This document shows positions 1 to 6,732 of a stretch of 12,040 nucleotides of DNA, in pieces. Position numbers and translations under genes: made by a program. The stretch is from an uncultured Clostridia bacterium. GTDB lineage: Bacteria; Bacillota; Clostridia; TANB77; CAG-508. The notes under the pieces are model-generated. The model searched no databases and had not been told where the DNA came from. It was given only the letters and a program-made list of their open reading frames with translations. Location: positions 1 through 12,040 of the forward strand of contig CALYAH010000147.1 in NCBI GenBank assembly GCA_944393455.1, given 5' to 3'. How positions within the stretch are numbered: the first letter of the stretch is position 1; every line of letters begins with the position of its first letter.

Positions 1-124
1 TTAAGTGGTAGCCTGAGAAAGAAATGCGGTTGACAGACCATTCAGAAGGGCTTAAGCCCAGAAGTGCCAGTACAAAAGCCTTCTAGGCGCAGAGCAAACC
101 ACCCGTTTTACGGGTGGTTATGAT
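1..124 (+). mobile_element. Right end of an IS200/IS605-type element with omega-RNA-like tail (partial)
   Basis: No long reading frame crosses this stretch, but it is GC-richer than its surroundings and densely self-complementary. It contains a perfect 12-base palindrome at 48-59 (GGGCTTAAGCCC), an enclosing pairing of AGAAGG (44-49) with CCTTCT (79-84), and a terminal 9-bp hairpin at 97-119. From memory, this layout and several of the words resemble the region just after tnpB in clostridial IS200/IS605 elements: the omega RNA followed by the right-end hairpin. A frame open from base 1 ends with a stop at 31-33 and could be the last codons of a tnpB gene lying outside the window, but it is too short to call. 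If real, the exact element boundary lies between about 119 and 126, next to the guaB stop codon. A plain leftover intergenic structured RNA is the alternative. Confidence 0.55.
97..119. terminator. Element-end hairpin that could also stop guaB transcription
   Basis: AACCACCCG (97-105) pairs perfectly with CGGGTGGTT (111-119) around the loop TTTTA. As an IS200/IS605 right end, this would be the subterminal hairpin recognised by the TnpA transposase. It starts only 5 bases beyond the guaB stop codon. Read on the minus strand it is followed by only three T residues, so it would be a weak intrinsic terminator. No other guaB terminator is visible. Confidence 0.5.
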
Positions 125-1630
125 TTAATTATATTGATTGTCAATTTCTTTTAAGATAACATCATGAGCACTACCTTCTGAAATACTTACATCAGATACA
201 AGTGTTAATCTTGCTTTTTTATGTAATTCTGGAATAGTAATACTTCCACAGTTACACATAGTTGATTTTATTTTTGCAACAGTAATTGCTAAGTTATCTT
301 TCAAGCTTCCAGCATATGGAATATAAGAGTCAACACCTTCTTCAAAAGAAAGTTTTTTATCTCCTCCCATATCATATCTTTGCCAATTTCTTGCACGATT
401 TGAACCTTCTCCCCAGTATTCTTTTACATAAGTATTTCCTCTTTTTACAACTCTTGTTGGGCTTTCATCAAATCTTGCAAAATATCTTCCCATCATAACA
501 AAATCTGCTCCTAAAGCTAATGCAATTGTAATATGGTGGTCATACACAATTCCTCCATCAGAACAGATTGGAATATAAATTCCTGTTTCTTCAAAATATT
601 CATCTCTTGCTGCTACTACATCAATTAACGCTGATGCTTGTCCTCTTCCGATTCCTTTTGTTTCTCTAGTAATACAAATAGAACCTCCTCCAACACCAAC
701 TTTTATAAAATCTGCTCCTGCTTCTGCTAAATAACGAAAACCTTCTTTGTCTACTACATTTCCTGCTCCTATTTTTACTGTGTCTCCATATTTTTCCCTT
801 ACAAAATCAATTGTATTTTTTTGCCATATAGAATATCCATCTGAAGAATCCATACATATCATATCAACTCCGGCATCTACTAAAGCTGGAATTCTTTCTT
901 CATAATCTCTAGTATTTATACCAGCACCTACAATATAACGTTTCTTTTCGTCTAATAAAGATTCTGGATTATGTTTTCTTTCTTCATAGTCTTTACGGAA
1001 AACTAAATATTTTAAATTTTCTTCTTCATCTAAAATTGGTAAACAAGCAATTTTTTTCTCCCAAATAATATCATTTGCCTCAGCTAAACTAACACCTTCT
1101 TTAGCCCATATTACTTTTTCTTTTGGTGTCATAAAATTATCTATTATGTCTTCCATATTATCTCTTGTGATACGATAATCTTTGTCTGTTACGATTCCTA
1201 AAAATTTTCCATTTGATGTTCCATCATCTGTAACTATAACAGTAGAATGTCCTGTTTTTTCTATTAATTCTAATACTTCTTTTAGTCTAGTTCCAGATTT
1301 TACATTTGAGTCACTTACTACAAATCCTGCTTTATGTTTTTTTACACGCTCTACCATTTTTGCTTGTGCTTCAATACTTTGAGAACCATAAATAAAAGCA
1401 ACTCCTCCTTCTCGTGCTAATGCAATTCCCATCTCTTCTCCTGATACTGATTGCATTATAGCTGATACCATTGGTACATTTGCATAATATTTTGCTTCTT
1501 CTCCTTTTTTAAATTTTACAAGTGGTGTTCTTAAACTTACATTACTTGGTATGCATCTTTCATCTGTTAAATTTGGTAATAACAAAAATTCGTTAAATGT
1601 TCTTGAAATATCTTCTAAAATTTTCGCCAT
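125..1630 (-). CDS. guaB: IMP dehydrogenase, Tritrichomonas-foetus-like type
   Basis: This enzyme oxidises IMP to XMP with NAD+, the committed step to guanine nucleotides, in the cytosol. The 501-residue protein has an (alpha/beta)8 barrel interrupted by a CBS pair at roughly residues 105-220. The catalytic loop GGGSICIT places Cys319, the phosphate-binding region is SDGG (Asp358) and GRYF (381-384), and the mobile flap carries Arg418-Tyr419 in RNWQRYD. Asp261 lies in DSSDG. These positions coincide with the published numbering of the Tritrichomonas foetus enzyme, and the C-terminal third recalls that protein strongly, including TMCNCG near 457-462 and SAHDVI near 487-492. The common bacterial form would instead carry GSICTTR and a GVGxPQ continuation. 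The ATG is preceded by AAGGAG at good spacing and by its own promoter, so the gene appears monocistronic. It is intact and full length despite the element end beside its stop codon. Confidence 0.96.
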   Translation of the reverse strand: MAKILEDISRTFNEFLLLPNLTDERCIPSNVSLRTPLVKFKKGEEAKYYANVPMVSAIMQSVSGEEMGIALAREGGVAFIYGSQSIEAQAKMVERVKKHKAGFVVSDSNVKSGTRLKEVLELIEKTGHSTVIVTDDGTSNGKFLGIVTDKDYRITRDNMEDIIDNFMTPKEKVIWAKEGVSLAEANDIIWEKKIACLPILDEEENLKYLVFRKDYEERKHNPESLLDEKKRYIVGAGINTRDYEERIPALVDAGVDMICMDSSDGYSIWQKNTIDFVREKYGDTVKIGAGNVVDKEGFRYLAEAGADFIKVGVGGGSICITRETKGIGRGQASALIDVVAARDEYFEETGIYIPICSDGGIVYDHHITIALALGADFVMMGRYFARFDESPTRVVKRGNTYVKEYWGEGSNRARNWQRYDMGGDKKLSFEEGVDSYIPYAGSLKDNLAITVAKIKSTMCNCGSITIPELHKKARLTLVSDVSISEGSAHDVILKEIDNQYN

Positions 1631-1656
1631 TTTTCTTTCTCCTTTTCTTTTTTTTT

Positions 1657-1685
1657 ATTGTATTATAAATTCTAATGATTGTAAA
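1657..1685 (-). promoter_or_regulatory. Sigma-A promoter of guaB
   Basis: Read on the minus strand: a -35 box TTTACA (1680-1685), a 17-base spacer and a -10 box TACAAT (1657-1662), each five of six consensus bases. The start of transcription would fall about 20 bases before the guaB ATG. That leader is too short for a purine riboswitch, and none is seen. Confidence 0.7.
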
Positions 1686-1697
1686 TAGCTTATTAAG

Positions 1698-1721
1698 AAA
1701 AAGAGCGGTAATACCGCTCTT
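1698..1721 (-). terminator. Rho-independent terminator of the 1757-2074 gene
   Basis: A perfect 10-bp stem, AAGAGCGGTA (1701-1710) with TACCGCTCTT (1712-1721), is followed on the minus strand by a run of Ts. It sits 35 bases past the upstream gene's stop and just before the guaB promoter, insulating the two genes. Confidence 0.85.
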
Positions 1722-1756
1722 ACTCTTGTGTGAATGTGACATTTTTTTACTTTGCT

Positions 1757-2074
1757 CTACTTTGAATTTCTTTTCCGAATTTCTGTATCTAAGAGTTCTT
1801 TTACCTCTTCTGGTACAGAGTCTCTATCTAAATAAGCATCATAATAATTAAAATCATAGTCATCATCTTTAACATTATAATACGTAAAATCTTCGGCTGT
1901 TAACTCTATCCAATTGTCACCGTCATAATAGATAGCTTTAAAGTTATCTTCCGTCAATTTACTCTCTGCCTCTGTTATTTTCGTTAAAGTACAGTCTTCT
2001 TCTCTAATCAAATAAATGTGTTCGAATGTTTTTAACGCTTCCTTCTGTTTTTCACTTAATATAAATTCTCTCAT
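1757..2074 (-). CDS. Small acidic protein of unknown function
   Basis: I do not recognise this protein. From the chosen start it is 105 residues, cytosolic by appearance, with no signal peptide or membrane segment. The first half looks helical and charged. The middle (about residues 50-83) is a striking Asp/Tyr-rich run including DDDYDFNYYDAY. The last 20 residues look like a charged helix (PEEVKELLDTEIRKR). An in-frame ATG lies 36 bases further upstream (2110), but only the ATG at 2074 has a proper ribosome site, GGAGG at 2084-2088, nine bases away. The gene has its own promoter and terminator, so it is a single-gene unit between guaB and a divergent gene. The overall composition recalls small clostridial orphan proteins, but no function can be inferred. 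Confidence 0.75.
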   Translation of the reverse strand: MREFILSEKQKEALKTFEHIYLIREEDCTLTKITEAESKLTEDNFKAIYYDGDNWIELTAEDFTYYNVKDDDYDFNYYDAYLDRDSVPEEVKELLDTEIRKRNSK

Positions 2075-2165
2075 TCTTTTGTTCCTCCATGTTGTTTCTA
2101 AAATAATCATTTTCTTCCATCACATTCACTTTTCCTTGTACTGTATAAATTTTTAGTACTATTAT

Positions 2166-2194
2166 AGTATAACACGTTTGTCTACATAAAGCAA
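2166..2194 (-). promoter_or_regulatory. Promoter of the 1757-2074 gene
   Basis: On the minus strand, TTGCTT (2189-2194), a 17-base spacer and TATACT (2166-2171), the last preceded by TGT to make an extended -10. The weak -35 is plausible given the extended -10. It would give a leader of about 85 bases. Confidence 0.5.
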
Positions 2195-2221
2195 TGTTTC
2201 AAGTTCAATACTTGCAAATTC

Positions 2222-2250
2222 TTGAGAAAGCTAATATTTTATGCTATAAT
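2222..2250 (+). promoter_or_regulatory. Strong sigma-A promoter of the 2301-2753 gene
   Basis: TTGAGA (2222-2227), exactly 17 bases, then a perfect TATAAT (2245-2250) preceded by TGC, an extended -10. It is back to back with the minus-strand promoter at 2166-2194; the two -35 boxes are 27 bases apart. The leader would be about 44 bases. Confidence 0.8.
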
Positions 2251-2300
2251 AATAAATAGGCAACATAAAAATGTATATGCTGGAAGGGAGTGTCATAAAT

Positions 2301-2753
2301 ATGGCCATTACTAAAGAAAGAAAATCTGGATTTAATCCTATTAGTATTGAAGATTATCCAGATATTAGTAGCAACTGTTTGGCTTTTGTATTAGGTCAAA
2401 CAAAAGAAGTAGCTAGCAATAGCACTTTTTACAACTTGTCAGATACTCTTCCAATAGAAGATGCTTTTTTGAATAAATGCAAAGAATTTGGAATTAAAGC
2501 AAGAAATTTAAATTCCATTAAAGATGCTAACTCAGATGAGTATGTTATCTGCATTTTCTCAAAAATGATGCATGACAAAGATGAAACTTATCGTGAATTT
2601 CATGCAATAAGAAGAGAGACTGACAACAAAAAATGGGTTCACAAAGTTGGATGGAATAATGCTCCGGAAATAGTTACCGCTAGTGCATTAGCAGTAATAG
2701 AATCAGAGTTCTCTTCTGAACCCGCTATATTTGCCCTAAAGGCTGGAGAATAG
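2301..2753 (+). CDS. Small Cys/His protein, possible papain/NlpC-like fold
   Basis: The 150-residue protein has no signal peptide or membrane helix. Its order of conserved-looking elements is NCLAFVLG (Cys26), a hydrophobic strand YVICIFSK (81-88), then EFHAIRRE (His101) and KWVHKVGW (His114). A cysteine at the start of a helix, followed much later by a histidine in a strand, is the layout of papain-fold amidases and peptidases (NlpC/P60, CHAP and relatives). The phrase H-x5-12-W-x-HK-x-G recalls small bacterial proteins with NCYAYAL and WSHKPG motifs. This is pattern recognition, not a family match. An in-frame ATG at 2271 exists, but the one at 2301 has the better ribosome site (AAGGGAG, 2284-2290). 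No terminator follows, so some transcription may run into guaA, 73 bases downstream, although guaA also has its own promoter. Confidence 0.75.
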   Translation: MAITKERKSGFNPISIEDYPDISSNCLAFVLGQTKEVASNSTFYNLSDTLPIEDAFLNKCKEFGIKARNLNSIKDANSDEYVICIFSKMMHDKDETYREFHAIRRETDNKKWVHKVGWNNAPEIVTASALAVIESEFSSEPAIFALKAGE

Positions 2754-2765
2754 GTTTCTTCGGTC

Positions 2766-2794
2766 TTTACTTTTTAGATAAAATATGATAAACT
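2766..2794 (+). promoter_or_regulatory. Likely promoter of guaA
   Basis: TTTACT (2766-2771), 17 bases, TAAACT (2789-2794) preceded by TGA (extended -10). Each box matches four of six consensus bases. The predicted start is about 26 bases before the guaA start codon, leaving no room for a riboswitch. Confidence 0.5.
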
Positions 2795-2826
2795 GCTTTA
2801 TATATTTTAAATTGGAGGTAAAATAA

Positions 2827-4362
2827 GTGAATAATGAATTAATTCTAATCTTAGACTTTGGAGGACAATATAATCAATTAATTGCAAGAAGAGTTAGAGA
2901 ATGTAACGTATATTCTGAAGTAGTACCTTTTGATATTTCTTTAGAAAAAATTAAAGAGAAAAATCCAAAAGGTATTATTTTTACTGGAGGACCAGCTAGT
3001 GTGTTTGGTGAGGATTCGCCTAAATGTACAGATGGAATCTTTGACTTAGGAATACCTGTTTTAGGTATTTGTTATGGTATGCAACTTATGACCTATACTC
3101 TAGGAGGAAATGTTGCAAGAGCCACAAAAAGAGAATATGGAACAACAACTGTTGAAATAGACAACACCTCTTCCCTTTTTCAAGGTTTTGACACTACAAA
3201 CGGCTTTTTAATGAGTCATACTGACTATGTGGAAAAAGTACCAGATGGATTTAAAAATATTGGACATACACCTTCTTGTCCAAATGCAGCTATAGAAAAT
3301 ACTGAAAAGAAGTTATATGGAATCCAATTCCATCCAGAAGTAAATAACTCTGTTAATGGTACTCAAGTAATTAAAAACTTTTTATTTAATATTTGTAATT
3401 GTAAAGGCGATTGGATTATTTCTTCTTTTGTAGAAGATAGTATTAAAAAATTAAAAGAAAAAATCGGAGATAAAAAAGCTTTATGTGCATTATCTGGAGG
3501 CGTTGACTCTTCTGTTGCTGCAGTTTTATTAAGCAAAGCAATTGGTAAGAATTTAACTTGTATTTTTGTCGACCATGGACTTCTTCGTAAAAATGAAGGT
3601 GATGAAGTAGAAGAAATTTTTAGAAACCAATTTGATATCAATTTAATTCGTGTAAATAGCAAAGATAGATTCTTAGCCAAACTAGCAGGGATTACAGACC
3701 CTGAAAAGAAAAGAAAAATTATTGGAGAAGAATTTATAAGAGTTTTTGAAGAAGAGGCAAAAAAAATAGGAACTGCAGATTTTTTAGTACAAGGAACTAT
3801 CTACCCTGATGTAATAGAAAGTGGATTAGGAAAAAGTTCTGTTATAAAAAGCCATCATAATGTTGGCGGATTACCTGACTATGTTGACTTTAAAGAAATT
3901 GTAGAACCTTTAAGAGATTTATTTAAAGATGAAGTTAGAAAAACAGGATTAGAATTAGGAATTCCAGAAAACTTAGTATATAGACAACCCTTCCCTGGTC
4001 CTGGGCTTGCTATTCGTGTAATTGGCGATATTACAGATGATAAATTAACAATTTTAAAAGAAGCGGATAGTATTTTTAGAGAAGAAATTGCAAATGCTGG
4101 ATTGCATAAAAGTATTAATCAATATTTTGCTGTATTAACCAACTTAAAATCTGTTGGTGTTATGGGTGATGAAAGAACTTATGACTATACAATTGCTCTT
4201 CGTGCTGTTGAAACTACAGATTTTATGACAGGTGTTTGGAGCAAAATACCTTATGAAATTTTGGAAAAAGTTTCTTCTCGTATTGTAAATGAAGTTGAAC
4301 ATGTTAATAGAGTTGTGTATGATATTACTTCTAAACCTCCTGCAACAATTGAATGGGAATAA
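2827..4362 (+). CDS. guaA: GMP synthetase (glutamine-hydrolysing)
   Basis: It aminates XMP to GMP with ATP and glutamine, the step after guaB. The 511-residue protein has the usual two-module build. A class I glutamine amidotransferase domain occupies residues 1-190, with nucleophile Cys82 in GICYGMQ and the His169/Glu171 pair in FHPE. An ATP-pyrophosphatase domain follows, with the P-loop SGGVDSS (223-229), and then a dimerisation domain containing RQPFPGPGLA (385-394) and the canonical C-terminus KPPATIEWE. Start is GTG, with GGAGG at 2814-2818 eight bases upstream. The gene lies divergent from guaB with two small genes between, so the pathway is clustered but not one operon. A strong hairpin terminator follows. 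Nothing is missing or altered in the catalytic motifs I can see. Confidence 0.98.
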   Translation: MNNELILILDFGGQYNQLIARRVRECNVYSEVVPFDISLEKIKEKNPKGIIFTGGPASVFGEDSPKCTDGIFDLGIPVLGICYGMQLMTYTLGGNVARATKREYGTTTVEIDNTSSLFQGFDTTNGFLMSHTDYVEKVPDGFKNIGHTPSCPNAAIENTEKKLYGIQFHPEVNNSVNGTQVIKNFLFNICNCKGDWIISSFVEDSIKKLKEKIGDKKALCALSGGVDSSVAAVLLSKAIGKNLTCIFVDHGLLRKNEGDEVEEIFRNQFDINLIRVNSKDRFLAKLAGITDPEKKRKIIGEEFIRVFEEEAKKIGTADFLVQGTIYPDVIESGLGKSSVIKSHHNVGGLPDYVDFKEIVEPLRDLFKDEVRKTGLELGIPENLVYRQPFPGPGLAIRVIGDITDDKLTILKEADSIFREEIANAGLHKSINQYFAVLTNLKSVGVMGDERTYDYTIALRAVETTDFMTGVWSKIPYEILEKVSSRIVNEVEHVNRVVYDITSKPPATIEWE

Positions 4363-4370
4363 ATAAAAAT

Positions 4371-4402
4371 AAAAGAAGAGCTAAAAAAACAGCTCTTCTT
4401 TT
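4371..4402. terminator. Bidirectional terminator between guaA and the HIT gene
   Basis: A 12-bp stem, AAAAGAAGAGCT (4371-4382) with AGCTCTTCTTTT (4391-4402), is flanked by A-rich sequence on the left and T-rich sequence on the right. It serves both guaA (plus) and the convergent HIT gene (minus), whose stop codons lie 8 and 17 bases away. Confidence 0.9.
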
Positions 4403-4419
4403 TGACTTTTGGAAACGAC

Positions 4420-5445
4420 CTATAAAAACTTCTTTACGTTTTCTTGAATACATAAAGGGAGTTCTTTGAAATTATTTCGTAAGAAACCATAAATTTCTTC
4501 CGCAATCACATCCATTTTTTCTCTTAATGGATTTGTTCTCCAATTATATTCACCTTTTTCAAGATTCATATAATCAGCTAACACCTGTCTAGGATGTTGT
4601 CTTGGAAAATACGTATCAGGGTCTGATACAATATACCAGTTTTCTTCCTGATCGATATAAAGCATATATGGATATTCTCCATATTTCCTTAAATCTCGTT
4701 GATCAATAAGAGCAGGATATAATCCACTCTTTTGAACTCTTTCCAAGACTGGCATATCAGTAGGTGCCATGTGGATATGTGCATGAACTATAGAAGTTGC
4801 ATGTTTTCCTCCACCATTTTTCCCTGAACCACATTCAAATACAAAAATTTTCTTATTATATATAGATTCTAATATGAATCTCATATCATTTAACACTTGC
4901 AAAAATTCTTCGTATTTATGCTCAGATAATTCAGCAAAAGACATTACATGTTCTTTAGGAACTATCATTACATATCCATCAAAAAATGCTCCTAATCCTG
5001 GAATCACGAAAAAATTTTTTGATTCATATAAAATGTGTTCAGGTTTCTCTGGGCATCCTTGTGCCACTTTGCAAAGAAAACAATTATTTTTTACTTCTGT
5101 TGAATCTGTAGAGTCATGAGATATATGGTCTCCGACATCTACATTTTGACTTTCTAAAAGTCGTGGAAAGTCTTCTATAACATTTTCAACTCCTAATTTA
5201 AGAGTCTCAATGTTTGTTTCGCTAGAAGTAACGTTTATAACAATTGGATTGTATCTTGCAATCCTTAAGTCATAAACTGGTTTTGCAAACACAACATTTT
5301 TGTTATGTTTAAAGACATTTTTAATAATCTCTGATGAAAGATTATTGACTACTGTTATAGCTTTGAATCCTTTTATAGTATCCAATGCTATCCGTATTTT
5401 TCTGTCGCTTCCAGTTAAAACTATAATTCTTTGTGTTTTGTTCAT
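4420..5445 (-). CDS. HIT-family nucleotide hydrolase/transferase with extra N-terminal domain
   Basis: The 341-residue protein is far longer than a typical 110-150-residue HIT protein. Residues 1-100 form an alpha/beta-looking domain of unknown identity (RIIVLTGS at 6-13, AITVVNN at 29-35), followed by a polar linker (about 101-118). The HIT domain then begins with a CxxC pair, Cys122 and Cys125, resembling the zinc site of GalT/Hint-type proteins. It holds the histidine triad HAHIH (221-225), where the middle of the three histidines is normally the nucleophile. A further 110 residues follow, with RQHPRQVLADY and NWRTNPLREKM, reminiscent of bacterial proteins annotated as diadenosine-tetraphosphate hydrolases. 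The substrate is unknown but is probably a nucleoside phosphate ester. An in-frame ATG at 5505 overlaps the promoter. The ATG at 5445 has GGAGG close upstream and is preferred. It has its own promoter, 3' of the phosphodiesterase gene. Confidence 0.9.
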   Translation of the reverse strand: MNKTQRIIVLTGSDRKIRIALDTIKGFKAITVVNNLSSEIIKNVFKHNKNVVFAKPVYDLRIARYNPIVINVTSSETNIETLKLGVENVIEDFPRLLESQNVDVGDHISHDSTDSTEVKNNCFLCKVAQGCPEKPEHILYESKNFFVIPGLGAFFDGYVMIVPKEHVMSFAELSEHKYEEFLQVLNDMRFILESIYNKKIFVFECGSGKNGGGKHATSIVHAHIHMAPTDMPVLERVQKSGLYPALIDQRDLRKYGEYPYMLYIDQEENWYIVSDPDTYFPRQHPRQVLADYMNLEKGEYNWRTNPLREKMDVIAEEIYGFLRNNFKELPLCIQENVKKFL

Positions 5446-5476
5446 AATTAGTCCTCCTACAGTTTTACATAATTCT

Positions 5477-5505
5477 ATTATACTTCTTTTTTTACAAAAA
5501 ATCAA
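5477..5505 (-). promoter_or_regulatory. Promoter of the HIT-domain gene
   Basis: On the minus strand TTGATT (5500-5505), 17 bases, and a perfect TATAAT (5477-5482). It lies in the 108-base gap after the phosphodiesterase gene, showing that the HIT gene can be transcribed on its own. It also rules out translation starting at 5505. Confidence 0.75.
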
Positions 5506-5553
5506 ATTGCAGTTTGCAAACAGAGGACATTATATATGTTTCAACTATAATAT

Positions 5554-6705
5554 TTATTTACCTATAATAATCATCGGTACTTCCATTTCATCTTTGGTTA
5601 GCCCACAATGTGTGGACTTTTTCACTTTTTTTCCCTCTGCTAAAAAAGTTTCTAGCTTTATTATGCTACTTGATATAGACAATGCAACATAATTTCCAAT
5701 AAAATCATCAATTTTATAATGTTTTTCTCCATATCCTAGAAAATGTTTTTCTAAAAATTCTTCTTTTTTCATTAATAAAAACTCTTCTCCAAATATTTTA
5801 TTAAATCGTTTTTCAAAGTCCTCTTTTCTATCTTCTTTTACCCAAAAAGTTAATGAACGTGATTCTAAAGATGGTGGTAATATTAAACATTCTTGAATTT
5901 CAGGATAATCTAACAAATTATAAGCATTTTCTATATCTTTATGCCCGTGGTCTGCTGATATTATTAATACAGTATCTTCCGGCAGACTTTCACACATAGT
6001 CTTTATCTTATCTTCGGTTTCTTTAATAAATTCTTCTACTTCTTTTGATGTAGTACCATATTTGTGCAATAATCCATCTGGATTATCTGAATATGCCAAT
6101 ATAAACTTCTCATCTTGGTTATTACAAAGCATCTGAATATTTAAGATTATTTCATCTATGGAATCTGCTCTTATACTTCTTTTAGCTCTTTTATCTGAAT
6201 AACTTGGAGTTATTTCATAAGCTTTAATATTTGGTGAAGCTTCTTCAATTCTTTCAAAAATACTTTTATATTTCATGATATCGTTAAATACATCTATTCT
6301 GGCATCTTTTAAAGAGTCTCCCTTATAAGATTCTTTATGTGAGAACATATCTACTGCTCTGCCATATTCTTTAAAATATTGGGACCAAGCAATCCAACCA
6401 CTTTCATAAGGTGGTTTCCCTGAGTAGTATGTAGTAAGAGCTGCTGTTGTTGTTGATGGATAAACAGATGTAATACAGTCAATTTTATGATTATTAAAAA
6501 ATCCATTTTGTGATATCTTGTTTAATATATGTTCTCCCATTCCGTCTAATACTAAGAATATTACATTTTTATATCTTTGCTTTAAAATATTATCTAAATT
6601 TTCTAATGAGTGATGATTTGTTTCTACATTATAGTAATTTAATATAGAAGTTATTAAATTTAATATACTATGATTATAATCTGGTAATACTATTTCTTTT
6701 TTCAT
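5554..6705 (-). CDS. Alkaline-phosphatase-superfamily phosphodiesterase/phosphohydrolase
   Basis: The 383-residue protein has the two-metal active-site plan of type I phosphodiesterase/nucleotide pyrophosphatases. It has a first metal aspartate in FLVLDGMG (Asp54), a threonine nucleophile in YPSTTTAAL (one of Thr85-87), the pair Asp210/His214 in NPDGLLHKYG, DHGH at 252-255, and a last histidine in STHCGLTKDE (His366). No signal peptide or transmembrane segment is seen, so it should act inside the cell, unlike many secreted relatives. Phosphonoacetate hydrolases, phosphoglycerate mutases and nucleotide pyrophosphatases share this plan; which substrate is cleaved cannot be read here. The start at 6705 is chosen over 6723 because an AAGGAG site lies directly before it. 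It follows the MBL-fold gene by 27 bases and is probably cotranscribed with it. Confidence 0.88.
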   Translation of the reverse strand: MKKEIVLPDYNHSILNLITSILNYYNVETNHHSLENLDNILKQRYKNVIFLVLDGMGEHILNKISQNGFFNNHKIDCITSVYPSTTTAALTTYYSGKPPYESGWIAWSQYFKEYGRAVDMFSHKESYKGDSLKDARIDVFNDIMKYKSIFERIEEASPNIKAYEITPSYSDKRAKRSIRADSIDEIILNIQMLCNNQDEKFILAYSDNPDGLLHKYGTTSKEVEEFIKETEDKIKTMCESLPEDTVLIISADHGHKDIENAYNLLDYPEIQECLILPPSLESRSLTFWVKEDRKEDFEKRFNKIFGEEFLLMKKEEFLEKHFLGYGEKHYKIDDFIGNYVALSISSSIIKLETFLAEGKKVKKSTHCGLTKDEMEVPMIIIGK

Positions 6706-6732
6706 ATTTTTCTCCTTTATCAAACGTTTATA

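Noticed and set aside
1..33. Short frame open from the window edge as a tnpB C-terminus
   Set aside because: Only ten codons are visible and none form a recognisable motif, so it is noted within the mobile element entry and not called as a gene.
1631..1700. Purine riboswitch before guaB
   Set aside because: The promoter at 1657-1685 leaves a leader of about 20 bases, far too short for one, and no conserved purine-riboswitch core is present.
1730..2129. Inverted 10-base repeat GTGAATGTGA (1730-1739 and 2120-2129) flanking the 1757-2074 gene
   Set aside because: It does not extend beyond ten bases, has no target duplication I can see, and no transposase lies between, so it is probably chance.
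3363..3680. Minus-strand open frame of 105 codons inside guaA
   Set aside because: It lies wholly within a confidently identified gene in another frame and has no ribosome site or family features; the same holds for the plus-strand frames inside guaB, the HIT gene and murD.
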